Shown here: positions 55,286 to 64,000 of the stretch, piece after piece | Numbering within the stretch: position 1 is the first letter of the stretch | Layout of the letters: the number at the start of each line of letters is the position of its first letter | Source: Erwinia piriflorinigrans CFBP 5888 | GTDB lineage: Bacteria > Pseudomonadota > Gammaproteobacteria > Enterobacterales > Enterobacteriaceae | Assembly: GCF_001050515.1 (NCBI RefSeq) | Contig: NZ_CAHS01000014.1 | Span: 62,001-126,000, forward strand | Length of the DNA stretch: 64,000 nt | Direction: 5' to 3' | Made by a program: the position numbers and the translations under genes | Notes under the pieces: generated by a model | What the model saw: the letters and a program-made list of their open reading frames with translations, nothing else | What the model was told of the DNA's origin: nothing | Database searches by the model: none

Positions 55286-56206
55286 ATGCTTAATTATTTT
55301 CTGAAAAGACTGCTGGGCCTGATCCCCACGCTGCTGATTGTCGCCGTGCTGGTGTTTCTTTTTGTGCATCTGCTGCCGGGCGATCCGGCGCGGCTGATTG
55401 CCGGACGCGAAGCTGATGCCGAAGTGGTGGCAATGGTGCGCCAGCAATTAGGTCTCGATTTGCCGCTGCCGCAGCAGTTTTGGCACTATATCACCCATGC
55501 GTTACAGGGAGATTTAGGCGTTTCAATGGTGTCTAAACGGCCAGTTTCTGAGGAGATCGCTCAACGTTTCTTGCCCACGCTGGGCCTGACGTTGAGCAGT
55601 ATGCTGTGGTCGGTGATCTTCGGCATGGTCATTGGGGTGGTTTCCGCCGTATGGCGCAACCGCTGGCCCGATCGTCTGGGGATGACGCTGGCGGTATCGG
55701 GCATTTCGTTCCCGGCTTTTGCGCTGGGTATTTTGCTGATGCAGGTATTTTCCGTTCAGCTTGGCTGGCTGCCCACCGTGGGGGCTGATAGCTGGCAACA
55801 TTATATCTTACCTTCCCTCACGCTTGGAGCGGCGGTAGCGGCGGTGATGGCACGTTTTACCCGCGCCTCATTTGTTGAGGTTATCCAGGAAGACTATATG
55901 CGTACCGCACGGGCAAAAGGGGTGCGCGAATCGGTGGTGATGGTCAAACACGGTCTGCGTAATGCGATGATCCCGGTCGTGACCATGATGGGCCTACAGT
56001 TTGGTTTTCTGCTTGGCGGCTCTATCGTGGTTGAAGTGGTATTTAACTGGCCGGGGCTGGGGCGGCTGCTGATAGATTCGGTAGAAATGCGTGATTATCC
56101 GGTGATCCAGGCCGAGGTGCTGCTGTTTTCGCTGGAATTTATTCTGATCAATCTGCTGGTCGATATGCTTTATGCGGCAATCAATCCAGCCATTCGCTAC
56201 CAGTAA
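55286..56206 (+). CDS. gsiC: Glutathione transport permease GsiC
   Basis: A 306-residue inner-membrane permease of the DppB/OppB type with six helices. First helix [32 protein letters not shown] loop [30 protein letters not shown] contacts GsiA. Partner of GsiD. Confidence 0.95.
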   Translation: MLNYFLKRLLGLIPTLLIVAVLVFLFVHLLPGDPARLIAGREADAEVVAMVRQQLGLDLPLPQQFWHYITHALQGDLGVSMVSKRPVSEEIAQRFLPTLGLTLSSMLWSVIFGMVIGVVSAVWRNRWPDRLGMTLAVSGISFPAFALGILLMQVFSVQLGWLPTVGADSWQHYILPSLTLGAAVAAVMARFTRASFVEVIQEDYMRTARAKGVRESVVMVKHGLRNAMIPVVTMMGLQFGFLLGGSIVVEVVFNWPGLGRLLIDSVEMRDYPVIQAEVLLFSLEFILINLLVDMLYAAINPAIRYQ

Positions 56207-56215
56207 GGATGTACC

Positions 56216-57121
56216 ATGATTAACTGGCGACGTAATGCCTTACTCTCCTCGCTGCCTGAAGTTTCCCCCGATCGGGTTCGCACCCCGTGGCGTGAGTTCT
56301 GCCGCCGTTTTCGTCAACAGCATGTGGCGATGGTGGCTGCGGTCTTTGTATCACTGCTGATTCTGATTGCCCTGTTTGCCCCGTTACTGGCACCGTTCGA
56401 TGCAGAAAACTATTTTGACTACGATCGGCTAAACGAGGGGCCTTCATTGCTGCACTGGTTTGGCGTCGATGCGCTGGGGCGCGATATCTTCAGTCGCGTG
56501 CTGCTGGGTAGCCGTCTCTCTCTGGTCGCCGGCTTCTTTTCGGTCGCCGTCGGGGCGGTGATGGGCAGCGTGCTTGGACTGCTGGCCGGCTATTATGAAG
56601 GCTGGTGGGACCGGGTGATTATGCGTATTTGTGACGTGCTGTTTGCCTTTCCCGGCATTCTGCTGGCAATCGCGGTGGTGGCGGTGATGGGTAGCGGCAT
56701 GTCGAACGTGATTCTGGCGGTGGCCATTTTCAGCATTCCAGCCTTTGCCCGTCTGGTGCGCGGCAACACACTGGTGCTGAAACATCAGACATTTATCGAG
56801 TCGGCGCGCAGTATCGGCGCATCTGATTTCACCATCATCACGCGTCATATTCTGCCCGGCACACTTTCGTCAATTGTCGTCTATTTTACCATGCGCATCG
56901 GTACTTCGATTATTTCTGCTGCCAGTCTGTCATTCCTCGGACTGGGGGCGCAGCCACCAACCCCGGAGTGGGGCGCGATGCTGAATGAAGCGCAGGCGGA
57001 TATGGTGCTGGCACCCCATGTGGCTATTTTCCCCAGTCTGGCGATTTTTCTTACCGTGCTGGCCTTCAATCTGTTGGGGGACGGTTTGCGCGATGCGCTG
57101 GACCCGAAACTGAAAGTTTGA
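56216..57121 (+). CDS. gsiD: Glutathione transport permease GsiD
   Basis: A 301-residue DppC-type permease. Helix 1 is at about 39-61 ([20 protein letters not shown]), followed by [22 protein letters not shown] and the EAA loop [30 protein letters not shown]. Starts 9 bases after gsiC. Last gene of the operon; a hairpin lies downstream. Confidence 0.95.
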   Translation: MINWRRNALLSSLPEVSPDRVRTPWREFCRRFRQQHVAMVAAVFVSLLILIALFAPLLAPFDAENYFDYDRLNEGPSLLHWFGVDALGRDIFSRVLLGSRLSLVAGFFSVAVGAVMGSVLGLLAGYYEGWWDRVIMRICDVLFAFPGILLAIAVVAVMGSGMSNVILAVAIFSIPAFARLVRGNTLVLKHQTFIESARSIGASDFTIITRHILPGTLSSIVVYFTMRIGTSIISAASLSFLGLGAQPPTPEWGAMLNEAQADMVLAPHVAIFPSLAIFLTVLAFNLLGDGLRDALDPKLKV

Positions 57122-57186
57122 AGCAAATTACGCCGTGGCAAAGCGCCAGACCGCAGGGGCAAACATCAACCGGTAGCGACATTAAA

Positions 57187-57210
57187 CGGGCTGACATTGC
57201 TGTCGGCCCG
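57187..57210. terminator. Hairpin between gsiD and the HAD gene
   Basis: CGGGCTGACA (57187-57196) pairs with TGTCGGCCCG (57201-57210), one mismatch, 4-base loop, then AATATCATTTT. It serves two convergent genes. Confidence 0.65.
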
Positions 57211-57214
57211 AATA

Positions 57215-57865
57215 TCATTTTACCCAGTGACAAACATCCCAGCCGCGCTGTTGTGCCAGCAGATCCAGTTTCGCCTGCGGATTAATGACGTAAGCCCGAT
57301 CGGCATGCTCCAGCATGGGCAGATCGTTTATTGAATCACTGTAGGCCCAGGTTTGCTCAAAAGGCTTCTGCCAGGCCAACCAGTCTTTCAGCCTGGTGAC
57401 CTTACCCTGCTGGTATGTCATAGTGCCATAGGTCTGACCGCTGTAGCGGTCGTCAAGGATTTCTACACCGATAGCCAGCGCTCCGTGCGCGCCCAGCTGT
57501 TGAGCAATGGGCGATACCAGATGCTCGCCGCTGGCGGAGATGATCATCACTGTATCACCTCGCTGTTGATGCCAGTGCAGGCGTTCGCGGGCGGCAGGGT
57601 ACACACGCGGCAGAATGTCGCGCTGGATAAAACGACGTACCCAACCTTGAACGGTTAACATGCCCTTGCCGACCAACGGAGAGAGGGTGATTTGCATATA
57701 CTCTTCCATTGAGAGTGAACCCCGGTAATATTGCTCCATCAATAGCCGCTCCTGCTCCAGCAGCGCGGCGGGAGCAAAACCTTGCGACACCAACCAGCGC
57801 AGCCACAAACCCGTGCTGTCTTCACTAATCAGCGTTTCATCAAGATCGAACAGCGCTAAATCCAT
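57215..57865 (-). CDS. HAD-IB family phosphatase (SerB-like)
   Basis: A 216-residue phosphoserine-phosphatase-like HAD hydrolase. Motif I is LALFDLDETLIS (nucleophile Asp7), motif II VMIISASGEHL, motif III YSDSINDLPMLEHAD. Its Asp-x-Asp-Glu-Thr motif is typical of the HAD-IB sub-branch. Substrate unknown. Convergent with gsiD, divergent from dacC. Confidence 0.88.
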   Translation of the reverse strand: MDLALFDLDETLISEDSTGLWLRWLVSQGFAPAALLEQERLLMEQYYRGSLSMEEYMQITLSPLVGKGMLTVQGWVRRFIQRDILPRVYPAARERLHWHQQRGDTVMIISASGEHLVSPIAQQLGAHGALAIGVEILDDRYSGQTYGTMTYQQGKVTRLKDWLAWQKPFEQTWAYSDSINDLPMLEHADRAYVINPQAKLDLLAQQRGWDVCHWVK

Positions 57866-58139
57866 CGTGGTGACTCCTCTGGCTGTTTTTTTTCAGGTTA
57901 GCTTATTTATGTGACATCTTACCCATTCGGTGAAAAATCAGAATTAAGCTATTTAAGATGCTAACTCATTGGCGGCAAAGGGCCTGGCCGTCGTACAGAG
58001 TCGATTATATTGAACAAACATCAGAAAACTTTACTCTTGCATGGTTCTTTTTAAGGCAGTATCGCCTTAGTGTAGAAAGGCTAATCACCTGACATCGCGT
58101 CAATTATCTTGGTCTTTCAGAGGGATACCTGGCAATACC

Positions 58140-59348
58140 ATGAAGAAAAAAACGCTCTTCCTTACCGGTGTACATACTCAGGTCTGCACCGTTTCACTGT
58201 TACTGCTCACTTTCTCCAGCGCATGGGCGCAGCAGCCTCCTGTTGCGCCGCAGGTTGATGCTAAAGCCTGGTTTCTGATGGACTACCACAGCGGCAAGGT
58301 GCTGGCGGAGTCCAACGCCGATATGCGCCTTGATCCGGCCAGTCTGACGAAAATGATGTCCAGCTATGTCGTTGGCCAGGCGCTGAAAGCGGGCAAGATC
58401 GGTAAGGATGATCTGGTCACCGTAGGTACAGATGCCTGGGGGGCCGGAAATCCCGTATTAAAAGGGTCATCATTGATGTTCCTGAAACCAGGGGATCGTA
58501 TTGCCCTGTCCGATCTTAACAAAGGCATTGTTATTCAGTCGGGTAACGATGCCAGTATTGCACTGGCCGACTATGTCGCCGGCAGTCAGGATGCCTTTGT
58601 TAGCCTGATGAACAATTATGTGCAGATGCTGGGATTAAAAAACACCCATTTTAAGACCGTGCACGGGCTTGATGCCGACGGGCAGTTCAGCACCGCGCGG
58701 GATATGGCGCTGATTGGTCAGGCGCTAATCCGTGATGTGCCTGATGAGTACGCATTGCATAAAGAAAAAGAGTTTACCTTCAATCAGATCCGTCAATATA
58801 ACCGTAACCGCCTGCTGTGGAGCAGTAACCTCCAGGTGGACGGTATAAAAACCGGTCATACTTCCGGTGCTGGAAACAACCTTGTCGCTTCGGCGGTCGA
58901 TGGCGATCGGCGTATGATTTCCGTGGTGCTGGGGGCGGCAACCGATGCGGTTCGATTCCGCGAAAGCGAGAAGCTGCTGACCTGGGGGCTAAGCAATTTT
59001 GAAACCGTGACGCCAATTAAAGCCGGTAAGGCTTTTGTCACGCAGCGCGTCTGGTATGGCGATCGCAAAGAGGTCAATCTCGGCGTTGCTCAGGACGCCG
59101 CAATCACACTGCCTAATGGGCAGCTAAAGGGCCTGAAAGCCAGCTTTACCCTAAGCCAGCCGCCATTGACCGCTCCGCTGGCGAAAAATCAGGTGGTTGG
59201 AACGATTGATTTCCAGCTGGATGGTCAGTCCATCGAACAGCGCCCGCTGGTGGCGCTGGAAGCGGTGGAGGAAGGTGGATTCTTTAGCCGTATCTGGGAT
59301 TTCGTGATGATGAAGATAAACGGCTGGTTCGGTAAGTGGTTTTCCTGA
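58140..59348 (+). CDS. dacC: D-alanyl-D-alanine carboxypeptidase (PBP6, DacC)
   Basis: Trims the terminal D-alanine of peptidoglycan stem peptides. 402 residues with an N-terminal signal ending SSAWA at about 30, active-site Ser68 in SLTK (68-71), Ser134-Gly-Asn in SGNDAS, and Lys237-Thr-Gly in DGIKTGHTS. The tail [22 protein letters not shown] is the amphipathic helix that holds DD-carboxypeptidases to the inner membrane. Preceded by a 274-base gap with its promoter. Confidence 0.95.
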   Translation: MKKKTLFLTGVHTQVCTVSLLLLTFSSAWAQQPPVAPQVDAKAWFLMDYHSGKVLAESNADMRLDPASLTKMMSSYVVGQALKAGKIGKDDLVTVGTDAWGAGNPVLKGSSLMFLKPGDRIALSDLNKGIVIQSGNDASIALADYVAGSQDAFVSLMNNYVQMLGLKNTHFKTVHGLDADGQFSTARDMALIGQALIRDVPDEYALHKEKEFTFNQIRQYNRNRLLWSSNLQVDGIKTGHTSGAGNNLVASAVDGDRRMISVVLGAATDAVRFRESEKLLTWGLSNFETVTPIKAGKAFVTQRVWYGDRKEVNLGVAQDAAITLPNGQLKGLKASFTLSQPPLTAPLAKNQVVGTIDFQLDGQSIEQRPLVALEAVEEGGFFSRIWDFVMMKINGWFGKWFS

Positions 59349-59369
59349 CGACCCGTTGCACGGTGGCAG

Positions 59370-59389
59370 ACGGGGCGAATGCCCCGTCG
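59370..59389. terminator. Hairpin after dacC
   Basis: GACGGGGC (59370-59377) pairs perfectly with GCCCCGTC (59382-59389) over a 4-base loop, 21 bases after the dacC stop and between convergent genes. No strong U-run. Confidence 0.6.
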
Positions 59390-59435
59390 TGTGGTGTACG
59401 GTGATAAACACGATTATCACCGCCGCGTATTGATA

Positions 59436-60719
59436 TCAGAACAGATTCCAGGCCACCGCAGAAATCGCCACCAGCCCAATCATCACCACAAATACATTAC
59501 TGAGCTTACCGCTGTATTTGCGCATAGCCGGGACTTTATTGATCGCGTACATCGGCATCAGGAACAGCAGTACGGCGATAATCGGCCCACCCAGACTTTC
59601 GATCAGGCCGAGAATGCTCGGGTCCAGCGTTGCCACAATCCAGGTCGTCACCAGCATAAACAGGGCGGTAAAACGATTCAGTTTGTGATCGGCAATGGTT
59701 TTTCCACGGCTACGCAGCATTTTGGTTACCGTGCCGTTAAATCCTTCACGCGCGCCGAGATAGTGTCCGAGGAAAGATTTGGTAATGGCTACGATGGCGA
59801 TAATAGGAGCCAGCCACGCCATCAGCGGCGTATTAAAGTGGTTCGCCAGGTAAGACAGAATGGAAATGTTCTGTGATTTGGCTTCCGCCAGATTTTCAGG
59901 CGTCAGGCTTAACACGCAGCTGAAGACGAAGAACATGACCGTGGCAACCATCATGATATGACTGCGCGCCAGAATGCGAGAGCACTTAGGTTCCGCCTGG
60001 TCGCCGTACTCTTCACGCTTGGCTACGGCGAATGCGGAAATTATTGGCGAGTGGTTGAAGGAGAACACCATCACCGGGATGGCCAGCCACAGAGTCATCA
60101 TCAGCCCTTTACCGCTGCCTTCCAGGCTGACATTGTCAAAAATCGCGCTACTCCAGTGTGGGATCAGATACAGCGCCAACAGCATCAGCACCAGCACAAA
60201 CGGATAGACCAGTACGCTCATGGTCTTGACGATGATATCTTTGCCGAAGCGTACAATGGTCATCAGGCCAACGATCAGGATCAGCGACAGCAGCGCACGC
60301 GGTGGGGGCTGCATCTGTAGCTGATGGGTCATAAAGCTTTCGACGGTATTGGTGATAGCAACGCTGTAAACCAGCAGGATGGGATAGATAGCAAAGAAGT
60401 AGAGCAGGGTAATGAGCTTACCAGCGCCGACGCCAAAGTGCTCTTCGACCACCTCGGTAATATCCTCGCCGGGTTTACGCCCGGAAAGCACAAAGCGGCA
60501 CAGACCACGGTGAGCAAAAAAGGTCATGGGGAATGCCAGCAGCGCCATAATCACCAGCGGGATCAGCCCACCGATACCGGCATTGATTGGCAGAAACAAC
60601 ACGCCTGCACCGATGGCAGTACCGTACAGGCCCAGCATCCACATGGTATCCGTTTTACGCCATATGCTGTCATCCTGCGTTGATTCGGGGGTGAGTACCG
60701 CCGTTTGGGATGTATCCAT
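59436..60719 (-). CDS. sdaC: Serine/H+ symporter SdaC
   Basis: A 427-residue, eleven-helix HAAAP-family serine permease. Blocks identical in pattern to E. coli SdaC include WRKTDTMWMLGLYGTAIGAG, VLFLPINAGIGGLIPL, PGEDITEVVEEHFGVGAGKL, MVFSFNHSPIISAFAVAKRE and KSFLGHYLGAREGFNG. In E. coli sdaC is followed by sdaB; here no deaminase gene follows, so it is a lone transporter gene. A CRP-like site lies upstream. Confidence 0.94.
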   Translation of the reverse strand: MDTSQTAVLTPESTQDDSIWRKTDTMWMLGLYGTAIGAGVLFLPINAGIGGLIPLVIMALLAFPMTFFAHRGLCRFVLSGRKPGEDITEVVEEHFGVGAGKLITLLYFFAIYPILLVYSVAITNTVESFMTHQLQMQPPPRALLSLILIVGLMTIVRFGKDIIVKTMSVLVYPFVLVLMLLALYLIPHWSSAIFDNVSLEGSGKGLMMTLWLAIPVMVFSFNHSPIISAFAVAKREEYGDQAEPKCSRILARSHIMMVATVMFFVFSCVLSLTPENLAEAKSQNISILSYLANHFNTPLMAWLAPIIAIVAITKSFLGHYLGAREGFNGTVTKMLRSRGKTIADHKLNRFTALFMLVTTWIVATLDPSILGLIESLGGPIIAVLLFLMPMYAINKVPAMRKYSGKLSNVFVVMIGLVAISAVAWNLF

Positions 60720-61264
60720 AAATTCTCCAGTGTTAAAGCATGATAAATTAACGCAATCCCAGGCTACCCGTTACAGCAAAATTAATGCCCTGATGACGGG
60801 TTTAATTAATCTCTGTGATTTGAGGCGCACACTCTACCACCGGAGAAAATAGAAGAAAGCACTCAATGATTAATAGCCGGTGATCGCAATCACACTTCCA
60901 GCACCTTTTTAGTATTGCCATCTAAATAGCATCACTTTTTTGGCTATTTATTTCAATTGATTATTATCAGATAGATGATTGCGCTGATTATTTATTTTTC
61001 TGCGAGGTTAAAAAGTTTTCTGGTAAATGCATTAATTATCGTTATGTGAGAAGTGATTGATATAAATCAATTTATAACAGCAGCAACTGCCTCTATTGCC
61101 GGGAATTTAATCATTTGCGCAAATAGAAAAATAAATAACCTCTTAAACAGGGGGATTTGCGCAATAAAGCAGGTTGGGGGAATTAATTTCAGGAGATGAT
61201 AAGGAAGTTCCGAGTAAGCTGGTAGCTGATTTCAGGGCCTGAACATTCAGACCCCGTCATCTGA
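60720..61264. other. Gap between sdaC and ybjG with no gene found
   Basis: 545 bases; the right part (60900-61190) is very AT-rich. The left part carries the sdaC promoter and a CRP-like site at 60879-60894. The short reading frames are without ribosome-binding sites. An accumulation of ATTATTTATT-like runs looks like ordinary AT-rich spacer. Confidence 0.4.
60879..60894. promoter_or_regulatory. CRP-like site upstream of sdaC
   Basis: GGTGA-TCGCAA-TCACA matches the CRP consensus TGTGA-N6-TCACA at nine of ten positions. E. coli sdaC is CRP-activated. It lies 160 bases before the ATG, which allows for a long leader but is somewhat far. Confidence 0.55.
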
Positions 61265-61873
61265 TTAACCCTGCACCCAGCCTTTATTAATAGGAAAAGC
61301 AAACAGGATACGATACAAGGATGAAAGCCGCTGAAGAAGACGCGTTCCATAAAGCGGCCAGACGACCTGTACAAACAGACATGAGAGCAGCCCCACAAGC
61401 ACAGCGCCCAGCATATCCAGCGGCCAGTGTACGCCCAAATACACGCGAGACCAGGCTATCAGTACGCCAGCCAGCATCAGCACTGCGCCCGACCAGACAC
61501 GATGCCAGCTGATAAACGCAATCGCGAAGGTGAAGATCACCGTACCATGATCGCTGGGATAAGAACCGTCCGGCGCGTGGGCTAACAATTGATGACCCAT
61601 ACCAACAGCAAAAGGGCGCGAATGCGGGAACAGCTGTGCCAGGCACCATGCAATTGACAGCGCGTAGAGCAGCGCAACGCCAGTTTTCGCCACCACTACG
61701 CGCTGCGAGGTTAACTGGCTGCGCGGCCCCCACAGCCACAGGCCAATAATCAGTAACGGCACGATAGCGATGAGGTCGCGTGCGAAAAAGGTCGCCAGCC
61801 CAATGAGCCAGCCGGGAGACTCTGCACCGGCGTTAATGCTGAGAAACAGCGACCGGTTTAGCGCTTCCATCAT
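61265..61873 (-). CDS. ybjG: Undecaprenyl-diphosphatase YbjG (PAP2 family)
   Basis: A 202-residue membrane phosphatase that recycles undecaprenyl diphosphate to the lipid carrier for cell-wall synthesis. Starts MMEALNRSLFLSINA, aligning with E. coli YbjG MLENLNLSLF. The three acid-phosphatase motifs are FPHSRPFAV, PSDHGTVIFTFAIAF and SRVYLGVHWPLDMLGA. C-terminal RILFAFPINKGWVQ is like E. coli. Its first 41 bases overlap the end of the upstream PAP2 gene. Confidence 0.93.
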   Translation of the reverse strand: MMEALNRSLFLSINAGAESPGWLIGLATFFARDLIAIVPLLIIGLWLWGPRSQLTSQRVVVAKTGVALLYALSIAWCLAQLFPHSRPFAVGMGHQLLAHAPDGSYPSDHGTVIFTFAIAFISWHRVWSGAVLMLAGVLIAWSRVYLGVHWPLDMLGAVLVGLLSCLFVQVVWPLYGTRLLQRLSSLYRILFAFPINKGWVQG

Positions 61874-62612
61874 AATAATTTCCTCTTTTTCTTTTAAGCA
61901 GGTGCGTTACGCTCCCGAAAGTGACACATTGCGTCAACCATACCCACCATGCCGCCCACAAATTGTGGGAAAGAAAGTGCGCGCCGCGCATCACCTGGCC
62001 AAAACCCATTACCAGACCGAACGCGATCGCTATCCACCAGCAAAAGAGAGCAAAACGCGGGCGACGCGGATAGAACAAAAAAAACAGCGCCATGGCGCTA
62101 AAGCCGCTGGAAGCGTGCCCGCCCGGGAAGCAATGCCCCGGCCCGCTCTGAGCAGGGACATGGCCGAACAGCGGATAAGAGACGGCTTGGCCGCCAAATT
62201 GTACCAGGTCCCACGGACAGGAGTGCGCGCTGCTGGCCTTCAATATGCCGACTACCAGCGGGCCGGTCCCCATCATCAGGGCTACCAGTACCCACCGAGG
62301 CTGGCGGCGCAGCAGACCGGCCAGCAGCAGCAGGACGCCGCCGCCAATCAGCACTTCTTTTAGCAGCCGGTGATTAATCACATCCAGCCAGCGGTTATCC
62401 TTCCACGGAAACTGATGGATGACCGGATCGAACCACAGTCTGGTCAGCGCCATATCCCAACTCTCGTCCCGCGACAGCCAGATAAAAAACAGGGCGGTAA
62501 GTACCAGTAACACGAACTGTTTAAGATAAAAGCGTGCGGGCAGTGGGTAAAGAGGATCGCGCTGAATGTCACGGGCCGTTTGGCTTCTGTTTAGAATGGC
62601 TAATGGTTTCAT
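61833..62612 (-). CDS. PAP2-family membrane phosphatase
   Basis: A 259-residue inner-membrane protein with about five helices. The PAP2 motifs are atypical: KASSAHSCPW (first), FPGGHASSGFSAMALFF (second, His nucleophile support) and RGAHFLSHNLWAAW (third). This variant set is found in lipid A phosphatase-like and other membrane phosphatases, not in LpxT as I know it. Ends inside ybjG, which implies co-expression and perhaps functional overlap on lipid phosphates. Substrate unknown. Confidence 0.82.
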   Translation of the reverse strand: MKPLAILNRSQTARDIQRDPLYPLPARFYLKQFVLLVLTALFFIWLSRDESWDMALTRLWFDPVIHQFPWKDNRWLDVINHRLLKEVLIGGGVLLLLAGLLRRQPRWVLVALMMGTGPLVVGILKASSAHSCPWDLVQFGGQAVSYPLFGHVPAQSGPGHCFPGGHASSGFSAMALFFLFYPRRPRFALFCWWIAIAFGLVMGFGQVMRGAHFLSHNLWAAWWVWLTQCVTFGSVTHLLKRKRGNYYDGSAKPVAVSQH

Positions 62613-62719
62613 GTCGTTTTCGACTGGCTGATAAACATCATGCTATTCTGCCGGGTGGCGATTAAGGAAACATTAAGAGTTGGCGGGCATGTGGCAGCAG
62701 ACAGGGCCAAATGGGCATG

Positions 62720-62786
62720 AAAAAAACCCGTTAATCAGTCGATTAACGGGCTCCTCAATGCGGGAATTTCAAAGAAAAGCAGTGGC
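62720..62786 (-). ncRNA. rybB: RybB sigma-E-dependent small RNA
   Basis: Read on the minus strand from 62786, GCCACTGCTTTTCTTTGA equals the start of E. coli RybB, the seed that pairs with outer membrane protein mRNAs. The middle region differs, then CCCGTTAATC pairs with GATTAACGGG over a 4-base loop, followed by seven T residues, a Hfq-type terminator. The position beside the ybjL 3' end is as in E. coli. Length about 67 nt, shorter than the ~79 nt of E. coli. High confidence from the exact seed, terminator and synteny. Confidence 0.93.
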
Positions 62787-62792
62787 ACTAAT

Positions 62793-62819
62793 TAAGACTT
62801 CAGCATCAAAAGAAAGTTC
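62793..62819 (-). promoter_or_regulatory. Sigma-E promoter of rybB
   Basis: GAACTT (-35, 62819-62814) is followed after 16 bases by TCTTA (-10, 62797-62793), and 6 bases on by the RNA start at 62786. The sigma-E consensus is GGAACTT-N15-16-TCtgA; -35 matches well, -10 in part. Confidence 0.75.
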
Positions 62820-62839
62820 TGTGCAGAATGAGATTATTT

Positions 62840-64000
62840 TCATCCGCCGAGGATTGGCCAGATTATGACGATCAGCGTCCCTGCCAGGGTGAGTAATACG
62901 TTAGCAATCGCGTAGGTTCCCGCATAACCGAGTGCCGGGATGTTACTGCGTGCCGTATCGCTGATAATCTCCATCGCCGGAGCACAGGTACGTGCACCCA
63001 TGATTGCGCCAAAGAGCAGAGCGCGGTTCATTTTTAGCACCCAGGCACCAAACAGGAAACAGATAACCACCGGGACCAAGCTGACCACTAACCCCGCCCC
63101 CAGCATGAGCAGCCCGGTTTCGCCCAGCCCCTGGGTTATCCCGCTACCGGCGCTTAAACCGACACCCGCCATAAACACCATCAGTCCGAACTCTTTCACC
63201 ATTGTCAGAGCGCCCTGTGGAATATAACCAAAGGTGGGATGGTTAGCACGCAGGAAGCCCAGCATAATCCCTGCGAAGAGCAGTCCGGCCGCATTGCCGA
63301 TACCAAAGTTGAAGTTGCTGAACTGGAAAGTGATCATGCCGATCATCAGGCCGACAATAAAGAAGGCGCAGAATGCCAGCAGGTCGGTGACCTGGCTGTT
63401 TATGGAGATAAAGCCGATACGGTCGGCGACGGATTTGACGCGTCTTGCTTCTCCGCTGATATGCAGCACATCGCCTTTATTGAGAATGATGCTTTCATCA
63501 ATGGGCATTTCAATCTGACTACGGATCACTCGATTAAGAAAGCAGCCGTGATCGGTCAGCTTCAGCTGGCTCAGCCGTCTGTTGACCGCGTTGTTATTCT
63601 TTACCACGATCTCTTCGTTAACAATGCGCATATCCAGCAGGTCACGGTCGAACACCTCTTTACCATTGCGGAAGCTGGGATCTAGGCGGGCATGGGCATC
63701 CGGGTAGCCAACCAACGATATTTCGTCGCCCGGCTGTAACACGGCGTCGCCATCCGGACTGGCCAGAATGCCGTTACGGCGAATACGTTCAATGTAACAA
63801 CCGGTCTGGCGATAGATGCCCAGCTCGCGCAGGTTTTTCCCATCGCTCCAGGCCACCAACTCCGGGCCTACGCGATATGCGCGGATCACCGGCAGATAGA
63901 CCTTACGTTTACTGTCTGGGTCCAGCCCACGTTCGCGTGCAATCTGCTGTGCGCTGGTAGGCAGATCCTGATGCTGTAATTTTGGCAGGTAGCGCGCGCC
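62840..64000 (-). CDS. ybjL: YbjL, aspartate-alanine-exchanger family transporter (partial)
   Basis: The C-terminal 386 residues of a ~561-residue AAE-family transporter; the frame is open to the right edge and starts off the window, so a start at 63889 would be false. Two TrkA-C regulatory domains ([14 protein letters not shown] through [17 protein letters not shown], and [21 protein letters not shown]) are followed by six helices, including [17 protein letters not shown] and [16 protein letters not shown]. Very close in pattern to E. coli YbjL. Substrate of the E. coli member is not established. Confidence 0.95.
   Translation of the reverse strand, partial: GARYLPKLQHQDLPTSAQQIARERGLDPDSKRKVYLPVIRAYRVGPELVAWSDGKNLRELGIYRQTGCYIERIRRNGILASPDGDAVLQPGDEISLVGYPDAHARLDPSFRNGKEVFDRDLLDMRIVNEEIVVKNNNAVNRRLSQLKLTDHGCFLNRVIRSQIEMPIDESIILNKGDVLHISGEARRVKSVADRIGFISINSQVTDLLAFCAFFIVGLMIGMITFQFSNFNFGIGNAAGLLFAGIMLGFLRANHPTFGYIPQGALTMVKEFGLMVFMAGVGLSAGSGITQGLGETGLLMLGAGLVVSLVPVVICFLFGAWVLKMNRALLFGAIMGARTCAPAMEIISDTARSNIPALGYAGTYAIANVLLTLAGTLIVIIWPILGG

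Noticed and set aside
60900-61190. Replication origin or AT-rich structural element before ybjG
   Set aside because: Only general AT richness was seen; no iterated motif, DnaA box cluster or symmetry.
62840-63889. ybjL as a complete 349-residue gene
   Set aside because: The residue at 63889 is an internal Val codon (GTG); the same frame continues with family sequence to the window edge.
1-64000. CRISPR arrays, tRNA or rRNA genes, prophage or integrase
   Set aside because: No repeated spacer-like pattern, no tRNA-like cloverleaf or rRNA sequence, and no integrase or phage structural genes were noticed on reading.

Overview
The window is a chromosomal segment of an enterobacterium. It most resembles Erwiniaceae (Erwinia, with Pantoea as the alternative). 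The backbone follows the E. coli order of roughly 17.5-19.5 min: dinG-ybiB, rlmF, ybiO, glnQPH, ybiI, dps, rhtA, ompX, mntS, mntR, ybiR, ybiT, moeB-moeA, iaaA-gsiABCD, dacC, ybjG, rybB, ybjL. Blocks absent from E. coli interrupt this order. The assignment rests on recalled protein similarity and gene order; no database search was possible.

Region 1 (1-9 kb): the 3' end of an unrecognised gene, idi, a low-GC-start glycosyltransferase, then the small membrane protein gene yohO and the MerR regulator gene mlrA. E. coli has mlrA and yohO next to each other. Here a tight five-gene lipid-modification operon lies between them: SnoaL-like, SDR, FAD amine oxidase-like, DUF1365 and a second cyclopropane-synthase-like methyltransferase. 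A TTGTACA/TGTACAA palindrome upstream of mlrA looks like a MlrA operator. A divergent XRE-cupin/GNAT pair follows.

Region 2 (9-23 kb): dinG-ybiB with a LexA box, an M20 amidohydrolase, and a complete histidine-utilisation locus (hutU, hutH, hutC, hutD, hutF, hutI, hutG). It uses the five-step HutF/formylglutamate route known best from Pseudomonas, and HutC-like TGTCTATACA boxes lie in every promoter gap. A deoxyribonucleotidase-like gene and a flavin reductase gene follow.

Region 3 (23.2-25.7 kb): a low-GC, decaying peptide-secretion cassette. It holds a frameshifted short leader-peptide gene ending in Ile-Gln-Gly with no core, an intact two-DTG retropepsin-like protein, an HlyD/CvaA-type adaptor broken by a frameshift, and an ABC exporter reduced to its last ~95 codons and fused to the adaptor by deletion. 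This is the strongest candidate for an unusual system, as a relic.

Region 4 (25.9-46.6 kb): conserved backbone (rlmF, ybiO, glnHPQ with a sigma-54 promoter and NtrC-like sites, ybiI, dps, rhtA, ompX, mntS and mntR sharing a MntR box, ybiR). An EmrA/EmrB/outer-membrane-factor export trio, a chemoreceptor with a sigma-28 promoter and a sugar porter are inserted before ybiT.

Region 5 (46.6-48.6 kb): an accessory patch with an internally deleted IS5/IS903-type transposase remnant, a CcdA/CcdB toxin-antitoxin pair and several small low-GC unknown genes.

Region 6 (48.6-64 kb): moeB-moeA, iaaA-gsiABCD (isoaspartyl peptidase plus glutathione/peptide importer), a HAD phosphatase, dacC, sdaC, two overlapping PAP2 phosphatases, the sigma-E sRNA rybB (short unannotated genes such as this were found by reading the DNA), and ybjL running off the right edge.
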